The notes under the pieces are model-generated. The model searched no databases and had not been told where the DNA came from. It saw nothing but the letters and a program-made list of their open reading frames with translations. From contig NZ_AOIM01000039.1 of NCBI RefSeq assembly GCF_000337575.1, positions 70,131 through 109,026 of the forward strand: a stretch of DNA of 38,896 nt, given 5' to 3'. This document shows positions 15,343 through 24,367 of this stretch, in pieces (the stretch's first letter is position 1; every line of letters starts with the position of its first letter). The position numbers and the translations under genes are program-made. This stretch comes from Natrialba hulunbeirensis JCM 10989 (GTDB taxonomy: Archaea; Halobacteriota; Halobacteria; Halobacteriales; Natrialbaceae).

Positions 15343-15421
15343 TCGTCGAACCGGGGCGAACAGATATCCCCTATCAGTGATCGCATCGGGCGAAACGGTG
15401 ACTTTCGGCGCGCTTCCGGCC

Positions 15422-15772
15422 TCAGAGGACCGTCGAAATCATGTAGACGTTGATCCCGCTCGCGATGAGCCACGGAAGGGCCAGTCCGGCTGGGACGATC
15501 GGCTGGTACACTCTGGGGAGGAGCGGCCGACAACAGAGGCCGACGCCGACAGCTGCGGCTTTCAGAACGAGCATTCCGACGAGTCCGTAGCCATCGATCG
15601 CGCTCCGGGCGATCGGATTCGACTCGGTCAACCCGAGGTGGAGGCCGAGAAACGTCGTCACGACATCGCCGACGAGCGAGACGGCGACAAGTACCCAGAG
15701 AAGCCGGTCGAGATCACTCGTTGTGACAGTAACAGTTAGCCGCGGTACCGAGTAGACGGCGTCGGATTGCAT
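15422..15772 (-). CDS. DUF5658-like small membrane protein
   Basis: This 116-residue protein has three or four hydrophobic segments. The central block LLWVLVAVSLVGDVVTTFLGLHLGLTESNPIAR, followed by GLVGMLVLKAAAVGVGL, matches the DUF5658 pattern with its conserved Asp-x-x-Thr-T and Asn-Pro. The function is unknown. The start is the ATG at 15772 (MQSDAVYSVPRL); the frame stays open to 15907, but the added residues are Cys/Arg/His-rich and unlike the family. It is convergent with the MaoC-type gene, 79 bases away. Confidence 0.75.
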   Translation of the reverse strand: MQSDAVYSVPRLTVTVTTSDLDRLLWVLVAVSLVGDVVTTFLGLHLGLTESNPIARSAIDGYGLVGMLVLKAAAVGVGLCCRPLLPRVYQPIVPAGLALPWLIASGINVYMISTVL

Positions 15773-16494
15773 ACACTCCCACCCGGAATCGAACCGGATA
15801 GCCAGTCTGTGGCCAAGAGCAGCGAGTGGGTCGGATGTCGGATGTCGGATCTCCCACCGGTATCCACAACACAGTACCGACCGTTCGCCGTCGCCCACCG
15901 GGAGCAACCGGAGTTCAGTCGGTACTATCCCAATTATGGGTATTGTTATGCGAGCCGTATCCTCGTCCTACGAGTGGTTACCAGTCAGTAACAAGTGCCA
16001 AACCCAAACTCGCTGACAGCGAGGTGCCGTGTCTCTCGACAGCGTCCGTGCTCAGCAGGCGGGTAACGGAGAGTGAGAGGAACACCGGTATCGAACACCC
16101 AGCGACGCGGCAGGGCGGTACACGCCACGAGCGGACGAGTTGGGGGGAATGTGCGACGTGGGTGTCACGACCCGGTTGGAGGTGTGTCGGTTCGGCGGTT
16201 GTCTCCGCGGTCACCAGCACGGAGACATTGCAACGTATTGCCGATGGCGTGAGGAACGTTTGCGTTCAGTCGTCCAGTCATTATATCGCGAGTGAGTATT
16301 CAGGCCGAGTGTATTCGTGTCCAGACATGTGTCAGCGGGCCGTTGAAATAGGGTGTTTACTGGTGACAACTGCAGGCACAACGCCTATCCATAATTCTGC
16401 CTATCCTGCAGATACAGCTGCAATAACCCGTGTACGTGAATATTAGCTTTGACGTGACGAGGTGAAACCGAAGACGGTATCGACTCTCAAATAC
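15773..16494. other. Long intergenic region, no gene supported
   Basis: These 720 bases have lower GC than the neighbours. The plus-strand open frame 15826-16446 encodes a basic, Cys-, Ser- and Thr-rich peptide without haloarchaeal composition, and the minus-strand frame 15978-16220 is similar. A small perfect hairpin, CTCGCT-GAC-AGCGAG, lies at 16009-16023. An AT-rich box (GAATATTAG, about 16438-16446) probably belongs to the protease promoter. I saw no tRNA or known RNA gene. Confidence 0.6.
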
Positions 16495-17730
16495 ATGTCA
16501 GATGAGACGATAGAACGTTCTACCCGACGACTCGCGACGATTCGGGATCGACTCGATTCGGGGATGGACCGTCGTGAGTTCGTCCGGACGCTCGTGACCG
16601 GTGGCTACGCCGTTGGCATGGCACAGTTCCTCGGCGTCGAGGACTTCTTGCGTGCCGACGACGGCGACGTACCGATCGTTACCGCACTCGTCAGGGACGA
16701 TCCGAACGACCCCTGGTCGTTGACAGAGCGAACGCGATACGTCCCTGCGGACTGGTACGCTGCAGTCGAGTCTGCGATCGAACTGAACGAACGGCTGGCA
16801 CGGCTCGCGTTCACCGGCTATCTCGGGAGTGCGGTCGTTCCCGGCTCCTACCAGAGCGAGACGGCAACAGTCTCGGTCGGGATCTCGCGCGACTGGGACT
16901 CCGTTCGGGACCTCCTCGACCAGCTCGTCGCCGGCATTCCAGTCGATATTGAGGCACTTTTCGACAACGACGGGATCAACGACCTGGAAGACGTCGGCGA
17001 CATCGAAGACGCGGAGGATCTCGAGAGCGTCGAGAACATCGAGGCCGGTCGTGACTCGTTCGAGCCGCGTATCCTCGAACACGTTCACAACGGATACGCC
17101 CCGAGCGGTGTCGCCTGCGAGACACCGACGAGTCTGGCAACGCTCGGGCCGGCACTATACAACCCTGATACGGAACAATCGTTCTTTGTCACAGCAGAAC
17201 ACGCCTTCAACAGTGGACCCGATCCGGTTGGCGAACCTGTCTCACTTCCCATCCAGGACTCAGACCACGTCTCACTCGGCACCGTTGCAAGTGCCCACCC
17301 GGCCGAGGACTTCGCCACGATCGAACCGACGGGCGACATCGAACCGGCCAGTTTGATCGATACGCAGCCGTCGCTGCGAGTGCGCGGCCAGTACACCAAG
17401 TTTGGCCTCGCAGACCTCATGGCTCGCGACGAACGACTCGAGAAGGTCGGCGCAATGACTGGCCATACAACGGGTGCGATCCAGGGGATTGATGCAGTGA
17501 CCTGCTTTACGGACGACTTCTGCCGATACGGTCAGATCCGGTGGGGAGGAGAGATGGATTTAACTGACGGTGACAGCGGATCGGTGAGCTTTCACGCTGA
17601 TCCGGAGGGCGACGATGACGACGTCCTCATCGCTGGCTTCAACAATGCTCGCACCTGGTGGCCCGGCCAGAGCTACGTCTGGGGCGTCGGTGCGTACAGG
17701 ATAACCGAACGTTATGGCTATCACTTTTGA
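16495..17730 (+). CDS. Tat-exported trypsin-like (S1 fold) serine protease
   Basis: This 411-residue protein has a twin-arginine signal (MDRREFVRTLVTGG, residues 24-37) after a longer-than-usual charged leader. The catalytic triad of a chymotrypsin-fold protease is visible in order: His236 in VTAEHAF, Asp272 in EDFATI, Ser361 in DGDSGSVSF. Cys337 and Cys343 (CFTDDFC) could form a small disulfide outside the cell. Between signal and protease domain lie a conserved-looking domain (residues 58-155) and a short acidic stretch repeating D-L/I-E-D/S (162-184). No clear lipobox follows the signal, so it may be released or anchored by the uncleaved signal. A GTG at 16462 is an alternative in-frame start with an AT-rich box closer to leaderless spacing. 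Confidence 0.78.
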   Translation: MSDETIERSTRRLATIRDRLDSGMDRREFVRTLVTGGYAVGMAQFLGVEDFLRADDGDVPIVTALVRDDPNDPWSLTERTRYVPADWYAAVESAIELNERLARLAFTGYLGSAVVPGSYQSETATVSVGISRDWDSVRDLLDQLVAGIPVDIEALFDNDGINDLEDVGDIEDAEDLESVENIEAGRDSFEPRILEHVHNGYAPSGVACETPTSLATLGPALYNPDTEQSFFVTAEHAFNSGPDPVGEPVSLPIQDSDHVSLGTVASAHPAEDFATIEPTGDIEPASLIDTQPSLRVRGQYTKFGLADLMARDERLEKVGAMTGHTTGAIQGIDAVTCFTDDFCRYGQIRWGGEMDLTDGDSGSVSFHADPEGDDDDVLIAGFNNARTWWPGQSYVWGVGAYRITERYGYHF

Positions 17731-17740
17731 ACGCGGCCAA

Positions 17741-17778
17741 CGACAACGGCGACGACAACGACGACAACGACGACGACC
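17741..17778 (+). repeat. Short GACAAC/GACGAC simple repeat
   Basis: Degenerate CGACAA and CGACGA units fill the gap between the protease stop and the next small gene. It may be remnant coding sequence or slippage. Confidence 0.5.
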
Positions 17779-17820
17779 GATCCCAGTGACCAACGCGTCA
17801 CTGTCCACGAGGTGGCAACA

Positions 17821-18051
17821 GTGAGCGACGGCTCACCGCACTCGAGTACCGGGTCGGCTTCGACTTCCACCACCAGTGCCGGCACGATCCTTGGCGGGAT
17901 CGGCCGGGTTGTCGCCGACGCGATCATCGTTGCCGCGTTCGTCCTGTTGGTGACACTGCTGTTCTTGCAGACCGGCTGGCCGCGCTGGGCGTTTTATGTG
18001 GTGCTGTTTCTCGGTGTTGCAGGCTACGTGTCGATTACGCGGCCGTGGTGA
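17821..18051 (+). CDS. Small membrane protein, unknown function
   Basis: The product is 76 residues from the GTG at 17821 (79 if the GTG at 17812 is used). A Ser/Thr/Gly-rich N-terminus of about 25 residues precedes two hydrophobic segments, VVADAIIVAAFVLLVTLLFL and WAFYVVLFLGVAGYVSI, and the protein ends ITRPW. No ATG is available, so the start is a choice between two GTG codons. The function is not recognised. It lies 90 bases after the protease gene on the same strand, so they could be co-transcribed, and it is convergent with the fbp-fba operon. Confidence 0.6.
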   Translation: MSDGSPHSSTGSASTSTTSAGTILGGIGRVVADAIIVAAFVLLVTLLFLQTGWPRWAFYVVLFLGVAGYVSITRPW

Positions 18052-18148
18052 CAGAGTCGACTGTGACACGTCGTCAGTCAATAACGAGGGTGAAAATCGC
18101 GGTCCGGTTCTGGTTTGAGTTCAGTTCCGATTTCAGCTCGCCCGCTGC

Positions 18149-19018
18149 TCAGGACAACTGCGTCTCGAGTCGGTCAATCAGCGGCTCGTTGCCGACGAAC
18201 ACCGGTGTCCGCTCGTGAATGCCCTCGCTTGGCTCGACGGTCAGCAGCGATTGCTCGCCGTTCGAGGAGCGGCCACCTGCTCGTTCGATGATGTACCCAA
18301 TCGGGTTCCCCTCGAACTGAAGGCGGAGCTTTCCTTCAGGACGGGACTCGAGTCCCGGGTAGCCGAAGATACCGCCGTAGGTGACGACCTGATTGACGTC
18401 ACCGATCATCGCGCCGCCGTAGCGCAGTTTGAGTTCGGTTTCGATCTCGCGGGCGTACTGCGTGAACGCGTCGGTCCAGTCGGGGACGCGACCGCCAAAG
18501 CCGTAGACGACCGGGTCGTCGGGAAGCGTGACGTCCTCGCGGATGCGGCGTCGCTCGCCGCCAGTTAACTCGTACTCCGAGACGGTGTCCTCGGTTGCGA
18601 GGAGCATCGTCGTGATCGGGCCGTAGAGCACGTACGCGGCCGCGACGAGGTCCTCGCCGCGGGCTGGCAGCGGTGCGTCGTAGACGCCGACGATGGTCCC
18701 CATCGCGTTGTTGGAGGTGAGATTCGAGGAGCCGTCGAGTGGGTCGACGGCGACGGTGTAGCCGGCCGCCGAAGCTGTGTCTCCACAGTCGACGATCGCT
18801 TCGCGCTCCTCGCTGGCATACTGGCTAATCCCGTCGATTGCCAAGAGCCGCTCGGCGAGCAACTCGTCCGCCCAGATGTCGGCTTCGACCTGCGTCTCGC
18901 CGCTTGGATTCTCCTCGTCGACGGCGCCGCGGCGACCGACCAGCCCCTGTCGAATCTCCGTCGCCGACCGACTCAGTGTCGCCACGACGGCCTCGACGAC
19001 CGGATCGGAAACCGTCAT
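18149..19018 (-). CDS. fbp: Fructose-1,6-bisphosphatase, class I
   Basis: The 289-residue enzyme removes the C1 phosphate of fructose 1,6-bisphosphate, the committing step of gluconeogenesis in the cytoplasm. Metal-binding residues are visible in ASEEREAIV (Glu70-Glu71) and VDPLDGSSN (residues 91-99, the family signature), with a later substrate region [20 protein letters not shown] and [20 protein letters not shown], all typical of class I. It is somewhat shorter than the roughly 330-residue bacterial enzyme, as in other haloarchaea. The ATG at 19018 is one base after the stop codon of the aldolase gene, so the two are certainly co-transcribed and probably translationally coupled. The frame stays open upstream inside the aldolase gene, which is shadow. 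Confidence 0.93.
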   Translation of the reverse strand: MTVSDPVVEAVVATLSRSATEIRQGLVGRRGAVDEENPSGETQVEADIWADELLAERLLAIDGISQYASEEREAIVDCGDTASAAGYTVAVDPLDGSSNLTSNNAMGTIVGVYDAPLPARGEDLVAAAYVLYGPITTMLLATEDTVSEYELTGGERRRIREDVTLPDDPVVYGFGGRVPDWTDAFTQYAREIETELKLRYGGAMIGDVNQVVTYGGIFGYPGLESRPEGKLRLQFEGNPIGYIIERAGGRSSNGEQSLLTVEPSEGIHERTPVFVGNEPLIDRLETQLS

Positions 19019-19019
19019 C

Positions 19020-19814
19020 CTATTCGGTTGCCTCGAGTGCAGCGTCTGCCGTCTCCTCCTCGTAGATGACTTTCTCGAGTGCGTCGAGAATGCGGGTTGG
19101 GTTCTCGCGCTGCCAGACGTTGCGGCCGACGGCGAGGCCGGTACAGCCGGCGTTGATGGCGGCTTCGACAGTCGAGAGGAAGTCGTAGTCGGAGGTCTTC
19201 GAGCCACCGCTCATGACGACGCTCATGTCGCCGGCGGCCTTGCAGGCGTGTGCCATCGCGTCGGGGTTGCCGGGGTACTTGACCTTCGCGATGTCGGCAC
19301 CGAGCTCGAGTCCGAGGCGGGTCGCATAGGAGATGGTGCTCGGCTTGGTGTCGTTCTTGAGTCCCTGGCCGCGCGGGTACGACCACATGACGACAGGGAG
19401 GTCGTGTTCGCGGGCGTCTTCTTGGACGTCGCGGAACTCTTCTGCCATCTCGACCTCGTGGTTCGAGCCGCCATAGAGGGTGAAGCCGATGGCGTCAGCG
19501 CCGAGTTCGGCGGCGTAGTCGACCGAGCAGTTGACCGCCGAGTCGTACTCGCCCATCCAGAGGTTCGAGGTCCCGTTGACCTTCAACAGGAGGTTGACGT
19601 CATCCTCGTAGCTTGGGTAGTAGCCCTCGGCGATCCCCTTCTGGACGGCCATCGCGCTGACGGCGTCGTGGGTCGCCGTCTCGAAGACCGTCGACGGATC
19701 GAGTTTTTCGGGCACGTCTTCGAAGTCGACCGGGCCGTGTTCGAGGCCGTGGTCCATCGCGAGGATCAGTGTCTTACCGTCACGAACGATTGGGGAATCG
19801 TCGATCGGAATCAT
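19020..19814 (-). CDS. fba: Class I fructose-bisphosphate aldolase (DhnA type)
   Basis: This 264-residue Schiff-base aldolase condenses dihydroxyacetone phosphate with glyceraldehyde 3-phosphate. Motifs are [11 protein letters not shown] (residues 18-28), [19 protein letters not shown] with the likely Schiff-base Lys (Lys177 or Lys179), [15 protein letters not shown] (phosphate binding) and [14 protein letters not shown]. The related archaeal 2-amino-3,7-dideoxyheptulosonate synthases for aromatic amino acids share the fold, so that activity cannot be excluded. The KVKYPG motif and coupling to fructose-bisphosphatase favour aldolase. The ATG at 19814 is about 25 bases after a TATA-like box, giving a leaderless transcript. 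Confidence 0.87.
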   Translation of the reverse strand: MIPIDDSPIVRDGKTLILAMDHGLEHGPVDFEDVPEKLDPSTVFETATHDAVSAMAVQKGIAEGYYPSYEDDVNLLLKVNGTSNLWMGEYDSAVNCSVDYAAELGADAIGFTLYGGSNHEVEMAEEFRDVQEDAREHDLPVVMWSYPRGQGLKNDTKPSTISYATRLGLELGADIAKVKYPGNPDAMAHACKAAGDMSVVMSGGSKTSDYDFLSTVEAAINAGCTGLAVGRNVWQRENPTRILDALEKVIYEEETADAALEATE

Positions 19815-19820
19815 CTGTTA

Positions 19821-19857
19821 GATGGTCCAACAGGCCGCTATAAATCTCTGATGGTCC
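19821..19857 (-). promoter_or_regulatory. Promoter of fba-fbp with TATA box and GATGGTCC direct repeats
   Basis: On the minus strand ATTTATA (19839-19845) lies 25-31 bases before the ATG at 19814. Two direct GATGGTCC repeats (plus-strand 19821-19828 and 19850-19857) bracket the box and could bind a regulator. Confidence 0.6.
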
Positions 19858-19870
19858 GTATTATCGATAT

Positions 19871-19884
19871 TACTCATTTGAGTA
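19871..19884. promoter_or_regulatory. Perfect palindrome TACTCATTTGAGTA, candidate TrmB-like operator
   Basis: TACTCA and TGAGTA are exact inverted halves around TT. The site lies about 26 bases upstream of the TATA box of the fba-fbp operon, an activator position. The published Halobacterium TrmB motif is TACT, 7-8 bases, GAGTA; here the spacer is 5, so the match is approximate. Confidence 0.5.
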
Positions 19885-19940
19885 GTAACCATTGCTCAGA
19901 AACAGTGTGATAGACGTCGACCACCAGCAAGGGACAGGTG

Positions 19941-20915
19941 TCAGGGCGAAAGCAACTCACGCGCGTTGTGGCGCCACGACCGAACGTGAAGCACGTCCAG
20001 TTCCAGCAGGCGGGCGATCGTTACCGCTCGAATCGTCGCTAACCGCTCTGCCGAGACGATTCCCGCCTCGGCGAGCACCGCCGCATCGTCCGGACCGACG
20101 CCCGTGACGGCGGTCAGCGGTGTTGGCCGTGGGTACGGCCGCTCGTCGCCGCTCTTATCGTCGCCGTCGGTATCAAGTCCGTCAGTATCGTTTGCGTCTG
20201 GCCGACAGTCCGAGTCGGGAACCGTACTCGAGTCCCCTGCGTGCGCAGTCGGTGGCTGTGCCTCGAAGCGCTGCCATTCTTCGCTGTCGCTGGCTGCGAT
20301 CCACGCACGTTCGGCCGCACCGAGGCCGCGGACTTCGTCGGAGCGGCGGTCGAGGCCCAGTTCGCTGTCGGTCTGGAACGACCACGGGAGCGAGAGTCGG
20401 CGGCGGAGTTCGGCCGCGAACGCCTCGTCGAGGTCGGTTTCGAGGAGCTGCTGGTAGGAGTACTCCTTGTTGGCGACTGCCTCGGGGTCTAGATCCACTG
20501 CTGTTAGCTGCTCGCGCTGGTTGTCGTCGAGCCGAGAGTTAGAGTCGTGATCGGTAGGCGACTGATCGGTGGGGTCGACTACGAAGACCTCGTCGGGTTC
20601 ATCGATGACGGGGAGTTCGATGCCGAGTCCGATGCCGAGGCTGATCGTTTCCGATTCGTCGTTTTCAACGGTTTCGTTAGTCTCGGTAATCTCGTCAGTC
20701 TCGCCAGTCTCGTCGTCGGAATCGATCCCGTCGCTTTCATCGCCCTCGTCCTCGCCCTCGCTCTCACCAGCCCGCTCTTCGATCGCCGTCCGCACCGCTG
20801 GCGGGCGCTCCTCGTAATCGCGGTCTGTTTGCCCACTCGGCTCCCCGTCCCACTCGTTCGCCGAACCTGCCTCGTTCGGTTCGGTTACGAACTGTTCCTT
20901 ACTCACGCGAGTCAC
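19941..20915 (-). CDS. Acidic protein with C-terminal helix-hairpin-helix
   Basis: The 324-residue protein has a very acidic, low-complexity N-terminal half (Asp, Glu, Thr, residues 40-100), a middle segment with a conserved-looking helix-rich block (EYSYQQLLETDLDEAFAAELRRRLSLPWSF, and LGAAERAWIAASDSEEWQRFE), and a C-terminal helix-hairpin-helix-like repeat beginning LTAVTGVGPDDAAVLAEAGI. HhH motifs bind DNA backbone or mediate protein contacts; the acidic N-terminus makes a regulatory or bridging protein as likely as a nuclease, and no catalytic residues are evident. The start used is GTG at 20915 (another GTG lies nine bases later). It is upstream of fba on the same strand but 126 bases away, with a separate promoter between. 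Confidence 0.75.
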   Translation of the reverse strand: MTRVSKEQFVTEPNEAGSANEWDGEPSGQTDRDYEERPPAVRTAIEERAGESEGEDEGDESDGIDSDDETGETDEITETNETVENDESETISLGIGLGIELPVIDEPDEVFVVDPTDQSPTDHDSNSRLDDNQREQLTAVDLDPEAVANKEYSYQQLLETDLDEAFAAELRRRLSLPWSFQTDSELGLDRRSDEVRGLGAAERAWIAASDSEEWQRFEAQPPTAHAGDSSTVPDSDCRPDANDTDGLDTDGDDKSGDERPYPRPTPLTAVTGVGPDDAAVLAEAGIVSAERLATIRAVTIARLLELDVLHVRSWRHNARELLSP

Positions 20916-21017
20916 CGCCCGTCCGTAGCTCTCACTGTCGAGTCTTGAAACTTGTCCTCACATTGATGCACATCCTGTCGACCGAACTACTATTGTTGCT
21001 GCCGCTGACTGTCTCGT

Positions 21018-22283
21018 ATGCGTTCACCTCCCCGCGTCGCCACGGCCGCCGTCGCCCTCTCGGTCCTCTGTCTCGCAGTCGTCGCACTCGCTGCTGGTGC
21101 GCCACCACCGTCACCCATCTGTGGGGTCTGTGGCACCGACACGCTCGACGGCGCAACCGAGGCGGGGACACTTGACATCTACGTCGACGAGAGCGGTGAC
21201 TCCCAGTGGGTCGAACAGGTCCCCGTCACCGAAACGGCTGCGAACACCTATCAAAACGATACCCGCGCGCTCGAAACAGCCGTCGACGACAGTCAACATC
21301 GATACCGCGCCGTCGGCACCGATGCCCAACCCGTTACCGCCACGATCGAGGACCAGGCCGTCCACGTCGAGTACACCGTTCCCAACGTCGCGAGTCAGGT
21401 TGGGGTTGGCAATGGATGGGTACTCGAGTACTTCTACGCTGGCGACAGCCCGGTGCGGTACGAACTCGTCGCCGACCGGGTGTCGATTCACCTGCCGGAC
21501 GACTACGCGGTAACCAACAGCCCGGAAGCGGGGAGTATCGAGGATGGAACACTGACGTGGACGAGCGGTGGGTCCGGGGAAGACGAGGATGGAGCGGGTG
21601 GCGACTTCCACAGCCGAACCTACGTCACCTACGCCCAGTCGGGGCTCACGAACACCGCCGCCTCCTGGACTGCGGCGGCAGTCGCGTTCGGACCGGTGGT
21701 ACTCGAGCACACCGTGCTGGCTGGCGTCGTCCCGGTGGTAGTGGTAGGGTTCGCGGCAGTCGCGACCAGTACTGTCGGTGCTGGCCGATCACGAGAGCTG
21801 GCTGGCCGCAGCCGATGGGTTGGAACCGTCGGACGAACTGGCTGTGTCGCGCTCTGTCGCCGCCTCGGTGTGTATCACTCCCGGCGAACGCTGACGCTGC
21901 TCGGGCTGGCTACAGTGGGGCTGCTCGCCGGGGCGAGTTGGCTGCTTGGATTCCTGTTCGAGGCGCTTCTGATCGGTGCGTTCGGCCTGTCGGTCGTCCT
22001 GTTTTTCCCGTTCGGACATGCACTCACACGGGGAGAGCGGCGTGCGTGGCTGTATGGCGTGGCCTGTCTGCTGGCACCGCTTGGTGCCGTCGCTGTGCTA
22101 GCACCGTTTCCGACGTCTGGCACGATCTTCGTCCTCAGTCTGTTCGTCTTCCTCCCGATTGCGGGAGCGGCGGCCGTGCTCGGGTACGTGTTGTCGCTGG
22201 TCGGCCGAGAGATTGCACTGGCAGGAGACACAAAGCAGCGAGAAACACAACGTAGACAGACCAGCGCCGACGGGCGACCCTGA
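21018..22283 (+). CDS. Signal-peptide membrane protein with extracytoplasmic domain
   Basis: This 421-residue protein starts with a hydrophobic signal (residues 7-27), then a short CxxC motif (ICGVCGT, Cys35 and Cys38), then an extracytoplasmic domain to about residue 205 rich in beta-strand patterns (LDIYVDESGDSQWVEQVPV, VHVEYTVPNVASQ), then four or five membrane segments to the C-terminus (near 215-250, 290-330, 335-360 and 370-395). This plan, an external domain followed by a membrane bundle, is common among uncharacterised haloarchaeal proteins. I do not recognise a named family. The start MRSPPRVATA at 21018 directly precedes the signal core. It is divergent from the HhH gene and convergent with the squalene synthase gene. 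Confidence 0.72.
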   Translation: MRSPPRVATAAVALSVLCLAVVALAAGAPPPSPICGVCGTDTLDGATEAGTLDIYVDESGDSQWVEQVPVTETAANTYQNDTRALETAVDDSQHRYRAVGTDAQPVTATIEDQAVHVEYTVPNVASQVGVGNGWVLEYFYAGDSPVRYELVADRVSIHLPDDYAVTNSPEAGSIEDGTLTWTSGGSGEDEDGAGGDFHSRTYVTYAQSGLTNTAASWTAAAVAFGPVVLEHTVLAGVVPVVVVGFAAVATSTVGAGRSRELAGRSRWVGTVGRTGCVALCRRLGVYHSRRTLTLLGLATVGLLAGASWLLGFLFEALLIGAFGLSVVLFFPFGHALTRGERRAWLYGVACLLAPLGAVAVLAPFPTSGTIFVLSLFVFLPIAGAAAVLGYVLSLVGREIALAGDTKQRETQRRQTSADGRP

Positions 22284-22329
22284 GCCGAGCCAGCGATTCA
22301 CCGTACCGCCTGTCTCGTACCGGACGACG

Positions 22330-23382
22330 CTACTGGTGAAGCGGCTGTTCTGCCATCGTGGCCCGTAGCTCGTCGAGTCGAGAGCGGGACATACCCTCCT
22401 CGAACTGCTGCAGCAACGCATACACTTCCGCGCGCGGAACCTTCACGTCGCCCTCTTCGACGACATCTTCGGGTCGCTCGCGGAGTTCGCGCATCGTGCC
22501 GACGGCGAGGAGATACGGAATCGCCCACGCCGAGAGTCGGTTGCCGTGTTGTTCCGGCACGACCTCGAGGTAGCGCTGGGCGTCGTCGAGGTAGGTTTCC
22601 GCACGCCCGGTGACACGTTCGACCACGTTCGTCACGCCGTTGTGGTTCTCCTCGTCGGTGACGGCGTCGAGGTCGACGTCCTCCTCTGCGAGCCACTCTG
22701 CAGGCAGGTAGACGTTGTTCTCCTCGTGGTAGTCCGACTCGACGTCCTTGGCGATGTTGACGAGTTGCAAGAGCAACGCGAACGAGCGGGCGTTATCACG
22801 CATCTCTGCGGCGCGCTCTTGCGATGCGCCGCGGGCGACGAGCCCGGTGATCAGCGTTCCGACCGTGCCGGCGGCATACCAGCAGTACTCCTCGAGTTCC
22901 TCGAGTGTCTGCAGTCGGAGGCCGCCTTCGTCGGCGTACCGATCGGTGAACATGGCCATCCCGTCGACGAGTTCGCGGACGGGTTCGCGCATGATCTCGC
23001 GGGGCTCCTCATCGAGCGATTCGAACGTCTGCAGCACGCGCGGCGTTTCGGCCACGACATCCCAGTCGTTCGATCGGTCCGCTGGCTCGGGAATCCAGGG
23101 CTCAACGTCGGCCATGAACGCCTCGACGGACTGGTCCGTATCGGGGTCGAGGAGACGATCGTACTCGGTGAGCAACTCGGTCTGTTCGGCAGGCGGAATG
23201 TGGCCCGCGTCCTCGATCGTGTCTGCAATTCGACAAAGGAGGTATCCCAGACAGATGTGTTTCGACATCGGCTCCTCGAGCCGGTCGATCGTGATCGAGA
23301 ACGTCCGCGAAACGCCATGTACCGCGTCGTAACACCACTCCAGGTCGGCGTCGGTTGTGAGTTCGTGCTGGGCCGTGGTCAT
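22330..23382 (-). CDS. Squalene/phytoene synthase family protein
   Basis: The 350-residue enzyme is a head-to-head prenyl synthase that condenses two farnesyl or two geranylgeranyl diphosphates. Both Asp-rich motifs are present: DTIED (residues 54-58) and NIAKDVESD (209-217, Asp213 and Asp217), with the substrate-pocket block YCWYAAGTVGTLITGL (166-181) between. The length and the CRIADTIEDAG form favour squalene synthase over the shorter haloarchaeal CrtB phytoene synthase, but this is not decisive. Squalene and its reduced forms are membrane lipids in haloarchaea. The ATG at 23382 gives MTTAQHELTTDADLEWCYDAV. It is divergent from the NAD(P)-binding protein gene, sharing a 163-base intergenic region. 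Confidence 0.88.
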   Translation of the reverse strand: MTTAQHELTTDADLEWCYDAVHGVSRTFSITIDRLEEPMSKHICLGYLLCRIADTIEDAGHIPPAEQTELLTEYDRLLDPDTDQSVEAFMADVEPWIPEPADRSNDWDVVAETPRVLQTFESLDEEPREIMREPVRELVDGMAMFTDRYADEGGLRLQTLEELEEYCWYAAGTVGTLITGLVARGASQERAAEMRDNARSFALLLQLVNIAKDVESDYHEENNVYLPAEWLAEEDVDLDAVTDEENHNGVTNVVERVTGRAETYLDDAQRYLEVVPEQHGNRLSAWAIPYLLAVGTMRELRERPEDVVEEGDVKVPRAEVYALLQQFEEGMSRSRLDELRATMAEQPLHQ

Positions 23383-23545
23383 CTACTGGCTTCTCTTTCG
23401 TCCCCATCCCGGAAAAGCGCCGCGGTCGTAACATTCTATTCTGTTGGGGGCTATAGAACGGAATTCGGCGATACTGAGGGGCCAGACCGGCATCCCGGCA
23501 CGTCACGGGACCATCACTTTCTGCCTTCGTCTCGACTGAGCACGT

Positions 23546-24235
23546 ATGTCCGATACCGACGATCCGACCGCGACCGAAACCGTCCTCGTCGCCGGCTCAC
23601 ACGGCCAGGTCGGCCAACACGTAACGGAAACACTCGCCGCACACGAGGGGTATCACGTCCGCGCGATGGTCCGTGACGACAGCCAGGTCGAGGAAATGGA
23701 ATCGATGGGGGCAGACATTGACGCCGTCGTCGCCGACCTGACCGACTCCGTCGAGCACGCTGTCGACGGCTGTGATGCAATCATCTTCGCCGCGGGCTCC
23801 GGCGGCGAGGACGTCTACGGCGTCGACCGCGACGGCGCGATCCGGCTCGTCGACGCCGCAGCAGACCAGGGGATCGACCGCTTCGTCATGCTCAGTTCGA
23901 TGGGGGCGGACGATCCCGAATCCGGTCCAGAGCCACTCCAGGACTACCTGATTGCGAAAGCCGAAGCCGACGAGTACCTCCGCGAAAGCGGGCTCTCACA
24001 CACCATCGCCCGTCCCGGCGAACTGACGACCGAGTCCGGCACCGGCGAGATCCGGGTCGGCACCGACTTCGACCTCGGCGACGGCGACATTCCGCGCGAA
24101 GACGTGGCTACTGTGCTCGTGGGTGTACTCGAGTACGACGGTCTCATTGGCGAGACGTTCGAGTTGCTCTCGGGTGACGATCCGATCGATGCAGCACTCG
24201 AATCGCTGGCCGGGGCAGGGACGGACGCTGCCTGA
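23546..24235 (+). CDS. NAD(P)-binding atypical SDR / NmrA-like protein
   Basis: This 229-residue protein has a Rossmann fold of the atypical short-chain dehydrogenase (SDR_a5, YwnB/NmrA-like) group. A strand and glycine motif VLVAGSHGQVGQHV binds the dinucleotide; AMVRDDSQ, VVADLTDS and IIFAAGSGGED follow; then MLSSMGADDPESGP and a YLIAKAEADEYL block with Lys but no classical YxxxK Tyr at the usual spacing. Such proteins act as oxidoreductases or redox-sensing regulators. The substrate is unknown. The ATG at 23546 is followed by a short acidic leader typical of halophilic cytosolic proteins. Confidence 0.82.
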   Translation: MSDTDDPTATETVLVAGSHGQVGQHVTETLAAHEGYHVRAMVRDDSQVEEMESMGADIDAVVADLTDSVEHAVDGCDAIIFAAGSGGEDVYGVDRDGAIRLVDAAADQGIDRFVMLSSMGADDPESGPEPLQDYLIAKAEADEYLRESGLSHTIARPGELTTESGTGEIRVGTDFDLGDGDIPREDVATVLVGVLEYDGLIGETFELLSGDDPIDAALESLAGAGTDAA

Positions 24236-24367
24236 CTGATTCCCAACGGTTCACCACGAATCTGGCGGGCATTCGTGTACGACTCTGAATAAACGCGAAA
24301 CAATCAGCCATCCGTGAACCGGAATCCGAGAGGTAACAGTAAAGAATCGACCCGCCATAGCGAAAGT

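Noticed and set aside
15826-16446. Plus-strand open frame of 206 codons
   Set aside because: Basic and Cys/Arg/Ser/Thr-rich, no domain, low-GC region; not like haloarchaeal proteins.
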